Positions 21,476 through 32,850 of a stretch of DNA of 64,000 nt are shown here, one piece after another. The position numbers and the translations under genes were made by a program. The stretch's first letter is position 1; the number at the start of each line of letters is the position of its first letter. The stretch is from Odobenus rosmarus divergens (Eukaryota; Chordata; Mammalia; Carnivora; Odobenidae): NCBI RefSeq assembly GCF_000321225.1, contig NW_004450458.1:2052024-2116023 (forward strand), written 5' to 3'. The notes beneath the pieces were generated by a model that worked only from the letters and a program-made list of their open reading frames with translations, made no database searches and was not told where the DNA came from.

Positions 21476-22759
21476 AACCTCTTTGTTCATTTAGGAAGAA
21501 AGTAAGAAAATTTTTAACTCTCTGGTTTAAATATCTCCCCTCCAATAAGTATTATTGTTTGCTTTTGACTTGTTTGTTTGGAAGGATATTAGGGAACTGA
21601 TTCCAGGAGCGAGTCTTCTTTTCTCCTGCCAAAGCCATGGGTCATGGCGGGAAGAATGTAAGTGGGTGCTGTGCCTTTAGTAGCTAAAAGTCACAAGCAC
21701 AGGATACTTATCTTAAATGCATTGACTTGTGGAATTTTGCATCTGCGGAATGCGTAGGCTTTGACTCCCCTGCATGATAAACTAAACTGCATGATAAACT
21801 CCCCTGCATCCTGAGATCAGACACTTTTCTAATACTTAATGGTATGTTTTCTGTAGGTACAGAAGATAGAGGAGCTGAGGTGTCAAGTGCCCACGATATA
21901 GTAGGATCATACTCACAATCTAAAGCATGTTTCTCTCAAGAATCCCAAGTCCTTAAAAAAAAAAAAAAAAGAATTAGCTACTTCCTCTTCAAAATACCTC
22001 AGAAAGCTTGTGAAGCCCCAATTACTTTTCCCATTGACAAGTAAAGAAGGTATATGGGAGCAAAATCGATGGACACCTGAAAAAACACAAAGCGAGCCCC
22101 GGCACAGGACTCTTCTTTTGGCTTTGCCCTGGCCACCTCTGTCATCTTAATGTGTGTTCTACTCTGAGACATGGTCTCTTTTCTCAGAGCTAAGAGAGAA
22201 TGAAGAACGCCCTGTGCCGGTTGCATGCGAGGCTCTTCCTACTTGTTGAAGGAAAGTCAACAACGGTTAAGACAAGTGGCAGAGGCAAAGAGACAGTGGG
22301 GCGTTGGGAGTGTTTGGGTCGCTTGGCAAGCCAGTCCCTTCGGCCAGGCCTGCGCTGCTCTCCTTTCCCCCCGGGAGGTGTGATGTGCCAGTCTGCTGGT
22401 CTACCCCGTGCTGTGGGAGGATGCTTCAGGGGAGGCAGGGATGAGTAGAGGGAGGGCTAGCTTTCTGAAGCTGCCCTCACCCTTGCTCTAGTTCCCTTGC
22501 AGCTGCAGTGGGAACGGGCCCCAGGCTTGACCCTTTTACACAGTTTCTGTTCTGGGCTCTGACCCTGTTGATCTCTTTTCTGTTCCAGGCTCTGACCATA
22601 TACCGTTTCTGTCTTCTCCCTTCCTTTTGGGCAAACAGAAAGGGGAACAATGACAGGAGATGTGGCTGAGCAGCGCACGAGAGTTTAATACAGCACCTTC
22701 TTTATGCGCATGGGTGGTATGTGGGCGCACCAACACGGAAATGTCTTAATCGTTCTTTC
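21476..22759. other. Unassigned stretch with short duplications
   Basis: No gene. Two local duplications: CTGCATGATAAACT at 21,770-21,783 and 21,787-21,800, and a 21-bp unit at 22,544-22,564 and 22,577-22,597 (19 of 21 identical). An A run lies near 21,956-21,970. Confidence 0.5.
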
Positions 22760-23045
22760 TCCCTTCTGTCTCCCTCAGTCCTGTTCACCTCCAAGTCACC
22801 TCCTGCATAAAAGCTTCTTGTCTGACCCGCTCATCCGCCATTTAGTCACCCGCTTGTCTGGTTGTCATTTGCAGTTGCCTTCTGTGGTTGTTTTAATCTG
22901 TATTGTTTTTTAACCTCTTGTGATTCACTATTGCTCCCTCAACTCGAGGGTCACTTCCTGTGGAATTGGGACAGGACCTCGAGTTACATATTTGTGTAAC
23001 TGAGCACAGGGTGGGCTTTCAGGACATCCGTATTAAATGAACAAG
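22760..23045 (+). mobile_element. Probable L2 3' fragment, sense
   Basis: The succession CTGTTCACCTCCAAGTCACCTCCTGCA, TTCTTGTCTGACCCGC, and a terminal GTAACTGAGCACAGGGTGGGC... TATTAAATGAACA is loosely like the L2 3' end (tcaaatgtcacctcctc, ccttccctgaccccc, agcacagtgcctggca, caataaatg). Low identity. Confidence 0.4.
22941..22985. repeat. Bulged hairpin with twin CTCGAG sites
   Basis: AACTCGAGG (22,941-22,949) pairs exactly with CCTCGAGTT (22,977-22,985). Inside it TCCTGT (22,956-22,961) pairs with ACAGGA (22,971-22,976). A 6-base bulge and a 9-base loop remain. That gives 15 paired bases in total, too short for a typical microRNA precursor. Confidence 0.85.
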
Positions 23046-23795
23046 GGCTGTTCATGGGAGGACAAAGGGAGGGACAATGAGTTCAACTTCGTCACATGAG
23101 GTCACACGGACTGAGGTGGCTGCAGGACAGGAAAGTAGGGCTTTACTTTTCCCAACTAGTCCTCGGTTGTAAGTGTTGTAACTGTTCCAGAAAAAAATCC
23201 TGTCTGAGCCGCTCGCAGATGGCAAGACAGGCAACGGCCCACGCTCCTTTTGAGGTTACCATTAGGTGGAAAAGCTGTAAGCGTTGAACATATCCTCGGA
23301 AGTCGCTTATCTGGAATACTCAGCTGTTGACCAGATAAATATTTGGTGTTTATGGTTTGGTTGTCTGTATTTAATTTTAGCAGAGGAGCAGCATCTCACC
23401 TAAAGTGCCTTTCTAGACTGCTTAACACTTAACTTTGGACTGCTAATGATTTTATGGAAAAGGGCTTTGAGAACATTGACGGACTTCATTTGAAAAGAAG
23501 CTGCAGAGCGTAAGGAGCTAAGATATTATTTAAGATAGCTGACCAACCAAATGTCTCTCACTGAAGCATGCCAAGTAGGCCATAAACCAAACATGATAAC
23601 TGATTTTTTTTTTTTTTTGTATCGCTAGAGAAGCTTAATCTGAATGCTGCAGTACATAAAACATTTGTGTAGTGAGGAATTCACAACTTAAAATATAATG
23701 CTTTTGTAACTCTGGACCTCTTGGGGGAAAAAATAAAATGAGTCATTAAGTCTACAAAAGACAATATAGGCATTCAGCTTTAAATGTGTTTATTA
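23046..23795. other. Unassigned non-coding stretch
   Basis: No gene or clear repeat. A T run lies at 23,606-23,619. Confidence 0.5.
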
Positions 23796-23998
23796 GGGCG
23801 CCTGGGTGGCTCAGTTGGTTGATCGTCTGCCTTTGGCTCTGGTCATGGTCTCAGGGTCCTGGGATCGAGCCCCACATCAGGCTCCCTGCTTGGCAGGGAG
23901 CCTGTTTCTCCCTCTCCCTCTGCCTGCCCCTCCCCCTGCTTGTGCTGTCTCTCTCTGTCAAATAAATAAGTAAAATCTTTAAAAAAAAAAAACAAAAC
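23796..23998 (+). mobile_element. Can-SINE, full-length, sense
   Basis: GGGCGCCTGGGTGGCTCAGTTGGTT head, GTCCTGGGATCGAGCCCC B-box region, CAAATAAATAAGTAAAATCTT tail plus A. All parts of the SINE are present. No obvious TSD. Confidence 0.95.
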
Positions 23999-24369
23999 CG
24001 CGTTCACCAAACAGGCTCTTTTCTCTGGGGCGTGAGGCTTTTCCTTGATCAGAAGAACATAATCAACCTATTGCAGGAGAGATGATTACACTGGGAAGTA
24101 GAGTAATCAGTGCATGCCTGTTTCCATCTATTTCCACACTGAAATGATGTGTGTCTTCACGATAAACCTTATACAATCTTCTATATAGGAATGTGTAGAC
24201 CCTAGAGTTGCTGAGGGAAAATAGCGTTCCCGAACTTCAGGCTGATTATTGGCTTATAAAATCAAAGAAGGGCAAGAACACCAACTCCCACCTTCCCTCC
24301 ACTAGGTTACATTTATGGGGATTAACTACATTATTCAATGTATTCCTTAAGAATTAAATTAATCATAAT
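23999..24369. other. Unassigned non-coding stretch
   Basis: Apparently single-copy; leads into the long palindrome. Nothing coding. Confidence 0.45.
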
Positions 24370-24652
24370 GCATTTGGATTCCCTGAGCATTCTCACAATT
24401 AATTTGTGCTATTGAGTTATCAAATATCCCTTTCTTAAGGGATTAGCTCATTTCTGATGTTTTGCACTGGTGTCCCAAGAAGTAATTTTGGACTAAAAAA
24501 ATTGGATCCTTTTTCCAAGGATTTGTTTTTAATCTCCAAAGGAATTCTTGGAACACTGGAATAAAACAGTACAACAGTGGCTAATCCCTTAAGTAAGGAT
24601 TTCTGATCACCCAATAACACAAATTAGTGACAATAGCAGGGGAAGGAAATGC
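24370..24652. repeat. 283-bp degenerate palindrome, MITE-like
   Basis: The left half and the reverse complement of the right half align nearly end to end. Pairs include GCATTTGG/GCATTTCC, AATTTGTGCTATTGAG/AATTTGTGTTATTGGG, a perfect 14-base CTTAAGGGATTAGC (24,434-24,447 and complement 24,580-24,593), and GGTGTCCCAAGAA/AGTGTTCCAAGAA. Arms are about 135 bp at roughly 70% identity by eye, with almost no loop (centre near 24,511). This is the shape of a non-autonomous DNA transposon or an old inverted duplication. I do not recognise the family. Confidence 0.75.
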
Positions 24653-25403
24653 TCTCCTCATCTCCTCTGTGTTTTTTCATACTAAGCACCAAGACAAGTC
24701 CCTATTTCAAATCCATAGTTCCTGGTTTACTGTAGAGCTTTTAAGAGCAACTTCAAAAAATTGTGTGTTTTAATAAATTGTTTCAGGTGATCAGATATCC
24801 CCGAAAATACCCTGAATTTTTAAAATATCTCAGTTCGAATTTTAAAAATTCTTTCCATAATGTCATTTAACTTCCTTTCCAAAATCAAATCTGATCATCT
24901 TTGAGCCATTATGCAAGGTGGCATGTTATTTCAGGCAACCGATGAGATTGTTGTTCGTTTCAAAACGATGGGTTTGTGAAATAAGGAGTAAAATAAAGTA
25001 CAATGCTAGCTAATCTCTTTACACGTGCTTATTTACTTAAGGTAATCTGGTCAAGGCTTCATTCGCAGTTATATATTAGAGAAGTGATGTCATTGTCAGG
25101 AAACTGTTCACAGCTAAGAAAGTGTAGTCATGAGATCATTTCCAAGAGCACAGCAAATCTAGAGAGACACTGACAACATTTTAGCTAGTAGAATCAGAAG
25201 ATGTGAAGAAAATGTTTTGGATCAGTTTTGAGAAAACTGCTTTCATGTTTGGAAAATCACCGTATTAATTGAAACCTAAACCTAAATTCCTATAAAATCA
25301 AAATAAATTTAAGTGTGTTGATAAAACACTATCCTGCACTTGGCAGTTTTGCATTTATAAAAGTTTTTTTTCAATGTAATATATGTTTTTATGCTAAGGA
25401 CAT
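24653..25403. other. Unassigned AT-rich stretch
   Basis: No repeat or gene recognised up to the SINE cluster. Confidence 0.5.
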
Positions 25404-25414
25404 CCTGGATTTTT

Positions 25415-25605
25415 TTTTTTAATTTTATTTATTCATTGGAGAGAGAGAGTGAGAGAACACAAGCAAGGGGGAGCAGCAGAGGTAGAGGGAGAAGCAGGCT
25501 CCCCGCTGAGCAGTGAGCCCGATGTGAGACTCAATCCCAGGACCCTGTGATCATGACCTGAGCTGAAGGCAGATGCTTAACTGACTGAGCCACCGAGGCA
25601 CCCCC
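25415..25605 (-). mobile_element. Can-SINE, antisense (first of a pair)
   Basis: Runs from TTTTAATTTTATTTATTCATTGGAGAG to GCTTAACTGACTGAGCCACCGAGGCACCCCC. The TSD CCTGGATTTTT lies at 25,404-25,414 and again at 25,609-25,619. The right copy of this TSD became the target of the next SINE. Confidence 0.93.
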
Positions 25606-25620
25606 GTACCTGGATTTTTA

Positions 25621-25830
25621 TTTATTTATTTATTTATTTAAAAAGATTTTATTTATTTATTTGACAGAGAGAGACATAGCGAGAGAGGGAACACAAGCAG
25701 GGGGAGTGGGAGAGGGAGAGCAGGCTTCCCGCGGAGCAGGGAGCCCGATGTGGGACTCGATCCCAGGACTCTGGGATCAAGACCTGAGCCAAAGGCAGAC
25801 ACTTAACGACTGAGCCACCCAGGCACTCCT
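25621..25830 (-). mobile_element. Can-SINE, young subfamily, antisense
   Basis: Runs from (TTTA)n AAAAAGATTTTATTT to CACTTAACGACTGAGCCACCC, the head complement lacking one base (CGTTAAG). A perfect 15-bp TSD (GTACCTGGATTTTTA) lies at 25,606-25,620 and 25,831-25,845. Same orientation as its left neighbour, and later in time because it duplicated that neighbour's flank. Confidence 0.96.
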
Positions 25831-25883
25831 GTACCTGGATTTTTAAAAGAAGAATCTTTTCTTGATATCTTGAAAGATATCCA

Positions 25884-25997
25884 GGGGTCACCTGGCAGGC
25901 TCAGTCAGTAGAGCATGTGACTCTTGATCTCAGGGTTGTGAGTTTGAGCCCCACCTTGGATGTGGAAATTACTTAAAAATGAATTGTTTTTAAAAAA
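25884..25997 (+). mobile_element. Can-SINE, short old subfamily, sense
   Basis: GGGGTCACCTGGCAGGCTCAGTCAGTAGAGCATGTGACTCTTGATCTCAGGGTTGTGAGTTTGAGCCCC ending TGGAAATTACTTAAAAATG. This is the short form that stops soon after the B box. Diverged, no clear TSD. Confidence 0.88.
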
Positions 25998-26589
25998 ATA
26001 ACCAGTGCATAGAACAGAAAAAAAAAAAAAAAACCTTTCTTTCTTCATACATTTTTACTGGGTAGTATTTGAAAAGTATATCATTTAATATTTGAATCAA
26101 TGAGCATTGATTACCATCACCATATAACAGTATGTATAGAAGCTTCTCGAGAGAACAAAAGTACAACCAAATCATGGCCACTTCTTTCATGAAATGAGTT
26201 TCTTACGAAACTTAGAGTAAAAGACGTTCAAAATCATACTAATTTTACCCAATAGCGTATCTGGGCTATGAGTTACAAATTGTGTGCACTCACTCTCAGA
26301 ATACTTAAAATGTTCCTCGATTGTTTTTCTTTATGGACATTCTTTGTTGGGGGTAAACTCTATTCCGTATCTTCTGCCTTTCTTCTCAATATGTTCATCA
26401 GCTCACTTTCATCTCCACCTTGCTTTTCCGTTGTAATTTCTTCTGTCTTTGATTAAGGTGAAAGAGTCCAGAAAAGTTGTTGGCTGGATTCCACTGAGGA
26501 ACTTGCAGATACACCAATGACTGAAAGAATGCATGTATTAATTTTGCCTCCTCTGAACTACAAAAATGTCGAGGTCCAGGTAGCTTATC
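25998..26589. other. Unassigned non-coding stretch
   Basis: An A run at about 26,020-26,034, then AT-rich DNA with no family recognised and no supported gene. Confidence 0.5.
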
Positions 26590-26815
26590 ATAGTTAGGTT
26601 AAGGACTCTGGAATAAGAGCATCTGACTTTGAATCTGGGTTCTGCCACTTTACTGGCTGTGTGATCGTGGGCTTGTTCGGAATTTCTGCTGTGTCTGTTT
26701 TTTCATCTGAAAAATGGACATAGTGACGGCTCCTACTTCACAAGATTGTTAAGTGTGGTAATTCTGCTAGTATGTGTGAAGCTCTAGGTAAGGCTCAAAT
26801 TATAGCACACTGCCA
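26590..26815 (+). mobile_element. MIR, nearly full length, sense
   Basis: Clear block order: GGTTAAGGACTCTGGA, GACTTTGAATCTGGGTTCTGCCACTTTACTGGCTGTGTGATCGTGGGC, TTTTTTCATCTGAAAAATGGACATA, GGCTCCTACTTCACAAGATTGTTA. A well-preserved ancient SINE. Confidence 0.85.
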
Positions 26816-26839
26816 GAGCAAGCACTTGATTTATCTATG

Positions 26840-27700
26840 CAACAGATATTTATTAACGGTCCACTAAGTGCTAGGCAATGTTTCAGGGCACTTAGGACCC
26901 ATCAGTGAGTGACAGAAACGAAGAGTCCTGCCCTTATGCTGCTGACATTCCAATGGGGGGAAACAGACCATGAACCATGCACATAAGATGGAAAATGTTA
27001 GGGGCACCTGGGTGGCTTGGTTGGTTAAGTGTCTGACTCTTGGTTGTGGCTCAGGTCATGATCTCAGGGTCATGAGATCGAACCTCACGTCAGTCTGCTT
27101 GAGACACTCTCTCTCTCTGCCCCTCCCCCTTGAACGCTCTTTCTCTCTCTCTTAGAATAAATAATAAATCTTAAAAAAAGAGATGAAGAATGTTAACAGT
27201 TGAAGGGAGCAATGGGGAAAAATGCAGAGTAAGGGGGATGGAGGGAGCCAGAGTGTGCAGATGTGCGTTGCAACTTTTAAATAGGATGGTGCTGGAAGGC
27301 TTTTTAGAGGAGGTGACGTTTGGACAAAGACATGGCAGAGATGAAGGTTTTAACCATGTGTGTATCTGGGCAGAGAATGTTCTAGACCAGGGTAGCAGCT
27401 AATGCCAAAGACCTAATGCCTGACGTTTGGGGAACAGCAAGTCACTCTGTCACCTTTTGTGTCAATCCATATCCTGATCCCAACCCCACAGTCAGAGCTC
27501 AGTAAGCAAGGAGGAGAGCTATAGGACATGAAGTCAAAGAAGTCACGATCACACGGGGCCTCACGAACCATTGTAAGGCCTTTGACATTCACGGTGCAGG
27601 GCCTGCACAGAAGAATTGCAAGATCTAAGCTTTTTTAAAAGATTCCTCTCGCTTCAGCCTTGAGACAGACTAAAGATAATTATTGCTTATAGGTGCAGCC
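26840..27700 (-). mobile_element. L2 3' end, antisense, long
   Basis: Starts with the reversed L2 terminus (CAACAGATATTTATTAACGGTCCACTAAGTGCTAGGCAATGTTTC) and continues colinearly: CCTGCCCTTATGCTG, CTTTTAAATAGGATGGT, GGAGGTGACGTTTGGACAAAGACATG, GCAAGTC, and ACCATTGTAAGGCCTTTGACATTCAC. The sense SINE at 27,001-27,180 interrupts it. Among the best preserved L2 pieces here. Confidence 0.85.
27001..27180 (+). mobile_element. Can-SINE inside L2, sense
   Basis: GGGGCACCTGGGTGGCTTGGTTGGTTAAGTG head, a shortened body, and GAATAAATAATAAATCTT plus A. TSD AGATGGAAAATGTTA before (to 27,000) and AGATGAAGAATGTTA after (27,181-27,195), 13 of 15 matching. Confidence 0.94.
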
Positions 27701-28774
27701 TCCAAGCCTTGTAAAACGGCTCTCCAGGAACAGGGCGTGCATAAATACTTAACGAATTGGGTAGTTTATGTAGTATTGCTATTGTGTTGTCTTTGTACAT
27801 CTAGGTTTTTCTCCCCTTATTCCCATTTTCTCCCTCTGCCTACAAGTTCGTGCACTGAAAGTTTTAAAAAATGCGATGCAGGTTAAATCAAAACACATCT
27901 GAAGCTGGTCAGGGTAAAGCTATGTGTTCCGGAGGACTCTTTGAAAGCAGGGCATGAGAATGTCTCAGCTCTGCATACCACGCGTCACAGAAGGCTAGAC
28001 TGTCTTCCACCGGACCTTTGTGCCATTTAGAAAAGGCAACTCTTTTCGGGTAGTTGCCTTGCGGAGCGAGTGTGCTTGGCCTGGTGGGTGGGGGGCAAGC
28101 TGTGTTTCTGTTCCTGCTTGTCCCCTCAGCCAGAGGCTCTTGTGCAGTGCCCAACTTGCACATCCCATCTTTTAGGACACAATAAAGCTTTAGCAAGGCC
28201 ACAAAGTTTGTTTCCCTCTCGATGGCAGGTATGTGTTCCTCCTTGCTTAAGGGAACTTCCACTTCGGTGACTTAGCTGCTTTCTCTCCCTTTCCTTTTTT
28301 TTCTCCTGTCATCATGGACTTAGTAATTCTATCTCTGTCTTTACTTTGAACTCCTTGAAAGAGAATTTGGTGGGTTTGGCAAGTTGCCTGTTGATAGGGA
28401 TAGTGTCCAGGGCAGCTTGTTATTTCACAGGAGCTGGGAGGCCATTCCTAAACCAATCAGCACTGTCCAGGGCACGAATGTCACAAACCCTGGTAGAGAA
28501 TTCACCCACTGAATACAGTCATGAATAACGTAATCTTCAAGAGTCATGTTTTGCTCTGGATTACATCATGGGTAAAGTGACTTGATTTATAAGAAAATAC
28601 CAATTATGTTATATGAGAGTTTTCTTTTTGGAAACCCTGGGAAAGGAAATGAAATGCATAATCATCTAATATAAGTGGTGCTTGTGTTTATCAGAGGGAG
28701 GCCATTTGAGTGTATGGTTTAATAGTGAATAAATGCAACCAATGAATGGGCTCTTTGTATCATCCTAATTTACT
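27701..28774. other. Unassigned non-coding stretch
   Basis: No repeat recognised. Overlapping open frames near 27,909-28,270 on both strands show no family resemblance. Confidence 0.5.
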
Positions 28775-29440
28775 TTGCCACCTTATTCTAGGTCAGTCCC
28801 CTATCCTTACTCTCTAGATATACATTTCCACCTTTCTACTCTTGCTGTCACTCACATGCCTTTATCATCTGTTGTAATAATTACTGTCATGACTTTCTTA
28901 CTGATATCTCCATTGGTACCTTCCCCTTTCTTCAAAATATCTTTACGTCACCACCGGAATGACCTTTCCAGAATACAAATCTGATCACTGGTCATATCAC
29001 TTGGACTTAAAATCTTTAGTGACACCTAAGCCCTATTGAGCACTATGCACGAAACTCTTCAGGATCGAATCTCCTATTGACATCCAAGAGTTATCCCTGC
29101 TATACTCTTGAATCTTGGCCAATACCACACATTTTCTTAAACCTCTAGTCCTTTTGATATGATGGTAAGCCCTTTCTCTTTTTCTTCATTTGCTCAACTC
29201 CTACTCGACACAAAGGGTGCAGTCTTTGGAAGCCATCCTTACTTCCTGTTCAGAGTTGGGACCTCTCTTTGGGTGCTTCTAGGGTCCTGTGTGGTAACTC
29301 TTGGTTCCGTGCTTGTCTCACTTACTCTACTGTGGGCTTCTTGAAGACAGCAACTTAAGAGTCCTCATCTCTGTGAAGGCAGGAACTCTCAACACGCCTG
29401 ACTCATAATGGCCGCTCAAAAATAACTTTAAATGGAATCG
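28775..29440 (+). mobile_element. L2 3' region, sense, degenerate
   Basis: CTTGGACTTAAAATCTTTAGTGACACC resembles the L2 block that reads gcttaaaaccttcagtggctcc. CTACTGTGGGCTTCTTGAAGACAGCAAC resembles the block that reads agactgtgagctccttgagggcaggga. The terminal CTCATAATGGCCGCTCAAAAATAA fits the L2 end. Edges approximate. Confidence 0.6.
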
Positions 29441-29492
29441 AATGGAGTAAACCTTGTTCCTAAAGGTTCCTCTCCAAAAGACACTGAGGTTT

Positions 29493-29687
29493 TATTTATT
29501 TATTTAAAATTTATTTGACAGAGAGAAAGAGACAGCGAGAGAGGGAACACAAGCAGGGGGAGTGGGAAAGGGAGAAGCAGGCTTCCCGCCCAGCAGGGAG
29601 CCTGACGCGGGGCTCAATCCCAGGACCCTGAGATCATGACCCAAGCCGAAGGCAGTCACTTAACCAACTGAGCCACCCAGGTGCCCC
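29493..29687 (-). mobile_element. Can-SINE, antisense
   Basis: Runs from TATTTATTTATTTAAAATTTATTTGACAG to CACTTAACCAACTGAGCCACCCAGGTGCCCC. A perfect 15-bp TSD (AAGACACTGAGGTTT) lies at 29,478-29,492 and 29,688-29,702. Confidence 0.97.
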
Positions 29688-29702
29688 AAGACACTGAGGT
29701 TT

Positions 29703-32601
29703 CAAAGTAAAGCTTACTCCCCTTCTCACTTGGCCCTCAAACCTCTGTTTGAGGAAAAGAGGACCATTGTACTGCTTCTCTCCTTCCTGTATTTTACTCT
29801 GGGGAGCGATGACCCCACCTCCAGAGCTTTCCTTAATATATTGTTTCCAAAACCTGATCTGATGATTGAGAACCACGAAGATCTAAGTAAAGGGTCTAAA
29901 AACTTGGATGACTTTTTCCTTTGAGTGTTACAGTCTCTTGAGTTTGACTGATCTCATATCTTAGACATTGAACTTGCTTTGGCTTTTGGAGAGGCTGACT
30001 TAAAAAGGTACTCCTATCTGTGAGGTGCGGTCTAGTCTTTCTGAGAGCTAGGGAAGCCTTGTTGACTTTCAGGCCTGGGAGGTATGTCCCTGGTTGTGGC
30101 CTGGAATCCCAGGGGGCTGTTATGCTTAGATCACGCTCCCAGGTGTGGCCAATCACAGCTTGGAAGAGAGTTCTTTCTTTCTCCTTCTACTTGTGTTTCT
30201 TCATTTCATCTTGAATGCTAACAAAAACCCAATTTTTCACATGGTTGATTATCCAAACCTTCCCCGAGGTCCTATTTCCTTTCTCTTCCTCCAACAGGCA
30301 AATCTTCTCTTGTCCTCACGCGTTAAAATGTCTACAGGGTTTCCTCTATAATTCAGTTCAACGGCTATGCCACCTACGATAAGGAAATGATGAGCTGTTT
30401 GGGCTGACTAGGAGTATTTAGGTCTTTTGCATACCTCTTAAGAAAGTGTTCTACCAATGCGTCACCAATTTAAGATGCTCATTTGTTATTTTACTTTAAG
30501 CAGGCTCTACATTATAATTTAATGGTGTAATGGAATCTCTATTCTAGTTGACAAACACTGTGGTGCAAATGATTTAATTTACTAGCTCAAGCATTAGTCT
30601 ACATATTATTATACTGATCAGTCATTGCATACTAAAATCACTCATCCTTAATGTAATGATTTGGTATCCCTACAGAGAATTCCAGTCATCAGAATGTCAT
30701 TAGATACAGTAAAAAATGAAAATTACTATTACACAGCAGTAAACACTATTAACTGTTAGTTAAAATAGCATTTAATTTAGCCATGCAAGAGTTTACAAAT
30801 TTCCACAGTTTACTTGCTCCTCTAATAATTGTCAGTGCAAAGTTAATGACACTTCTGCCAATGAAATGACAGGACGAGGAGGGGGCCATGATGAACTGGT
30901 GTTTTAAATGGCAGATGCCATATTGGGACAGTGCAGAAGGCTTGGCTGTCTGGGGTCTTTCACTGATAAGGAGAAGACGCATGCTGCTGTCCTGAAAATA
31001 CAAAGTGGGGCCGAAGAGTCTCGGTGCCTCCAGAATGCAGAGGAACATTCAGTAGAGCTGGGCGGAGGGTGAAGTGATTCCTCCTGGTCTGCCTTTCCCT
31101 TTCTCCATCAGCTCAGTTTCAAGCTCCCGCATTCAGAGATCTGCTGCAATGCTGATGAGATGGGGCTGCCGTAAAATTCTTGCAAGTGTCCCTGGCTGGT
31201 GGATCTAATCTTGTCAGGAATTATGGGCCTGGTTGGAAAGTATGTCTTTTTGCACAAGGCTCACTGACCCCGGGCTTACACACAGCACTGGCTTCTGTTG
31301 CAAAACATGCATTTGCCTTGAAATGGCCTTTCCCTGTTGCAGCCTGAGTCCAGCATTCCCCAGCTTTAAATAAAATCAGCAGCAACATCGCCCATGCCTA
31401 TAAATGTGGGCACTCTGTGGGTTACTTGGCTCCAGAGCTCTGTCTTCATCCAAGCTGTTGTGATTCATTTCCTTGTTTATTCCATAACTGCGTGTTACTG
31501 AATTTGAGTTCCGTGCCCAAAATATTGAACTTAGATATGGAAAGGGACACCAGGGACCCCTCTGTATATGCAGAAGGCAATAAAAACAAAATAACAGACA
31601 GCACTGTTTCCCGCTTTGCTTATGCTTCTCATGCCAACCCAATGGGGAAAATGAGTGTTGGAAATGACCAGCCCTGTTAAGACAATGGTTGAGGGAAACG
31701 GTGCTCAGTCTGCAGTATCTTGAAGAAGAGGTCCAGTGAATGCCAATCCTAAATCAATGAAGTGGCAGTAATGTGACAGGGTGTGTATCTGTGGCAAGGG
31801 TTTTGGTCTGCAGTATGGTGCTGCCTGCCACCTTTCATCAAGAATGTGCAATGGAGGGTTGCCTGGAAATGGATTCTTGATTGCATGTGGCATGGCAGAA
31901 TGGAGATCCTTGGCAGCAAGGAGCAAGCAGTGAGTAAGGAGACGTGCATACTTCTCCCGAGGTGACTGTCTAGGGCTCGGGTGGTATAGGCTTGGTCTTG
32001 CTATACCGACCATCCGTGAATTACACGTGGAGTCCCATTAGGGTGGGCCCAGATATGGTATTATTTGGAGTAATTACCGGAAACTTGAGGAGATACAATT
32101 CAAAGTCATTGCCACTCTGTGAGAAAAAAGAACGTGTGTTTGCTATCAGACTCAGGGATTTCCTGTATTAATTTTTCAAGGGGCTTGTGACTAGACCCTG
32201 GGGTGGCAAGATCCTTGTTTCCTGCTGGGGTGAGAGCCCAAGTGCAGATTATTTATCTGTTAAATGGATCTGAGTGATATTCGGGGTCCAAAGTCTCTGA
32301 AGCCATCCTTCTTAAAGTGTCACAGATGAAGGGCTCCTGAATTCTTTTCCCTTACAACTGCCCTCATCCTACCTGTTGAAAAAGTCATCAAAATAAGAAT
32401 GAGTGGAAATCACATTAATTGCAACATTTCACCCTCATAATGACTCCGATAGGTCCTGGCAAGAGTCCGCATTTGCCCTGTGTTCTTTACCTCCCCTGGG
32501 GCAGTTTGCTTATGACTGAAAAAGTCAGCACCGTGGTTGGGCCAGAACAGATTTCATTGCACTTTCAGGGAAAAATCAGTCTAGCCCGGCAGAAACTTGG
32601 A
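29703..32601. other. Repeat-poor, apparently single-copy stretch
   Basis: Nearly 3 kb with no SINE, LINE or LTR that I can recognise and no supported gene. 30,540-30,860 is AT-rich with little sign of transposon origin and could hold a conserved non-coding element. No promoter signature. Confidence 0.5.
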
Positions 32602-32627
32602 GTGTGTGTGTGTGTGTGGGGGGGGGG
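32602..32627. repeat. (TG)n followed by a G run
   Basis: About eight GT units then nine or more G residues. A small compound simple repeat. Confidence 0.9.
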
Positions 32628-32850
32628 TATTTGTGCGTGCCTGCATGATACAGAGTTATGGCACTCAGATTTCCATTTGTGTTCCCAAACAGAGTGGTTA
32701 GCTTTTGACACAAAACACATGGAAATCCCTTTGTTGGCATATCCCTAACTGAAAATTTCTGTCATGAGTGGAATATTCATCAGAATAGCCAAATCCAGCA
32801 ATTCAGCCCAGGACCAATTTCCATACAACTAATGTTAAGAAATGGGTTGA

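Noticed and set aside
29800..29880. MER5-like ending (GATTGAGAACCAC)
   Set aside because: Only about 13 bases resemble the element; the rest does not follow.
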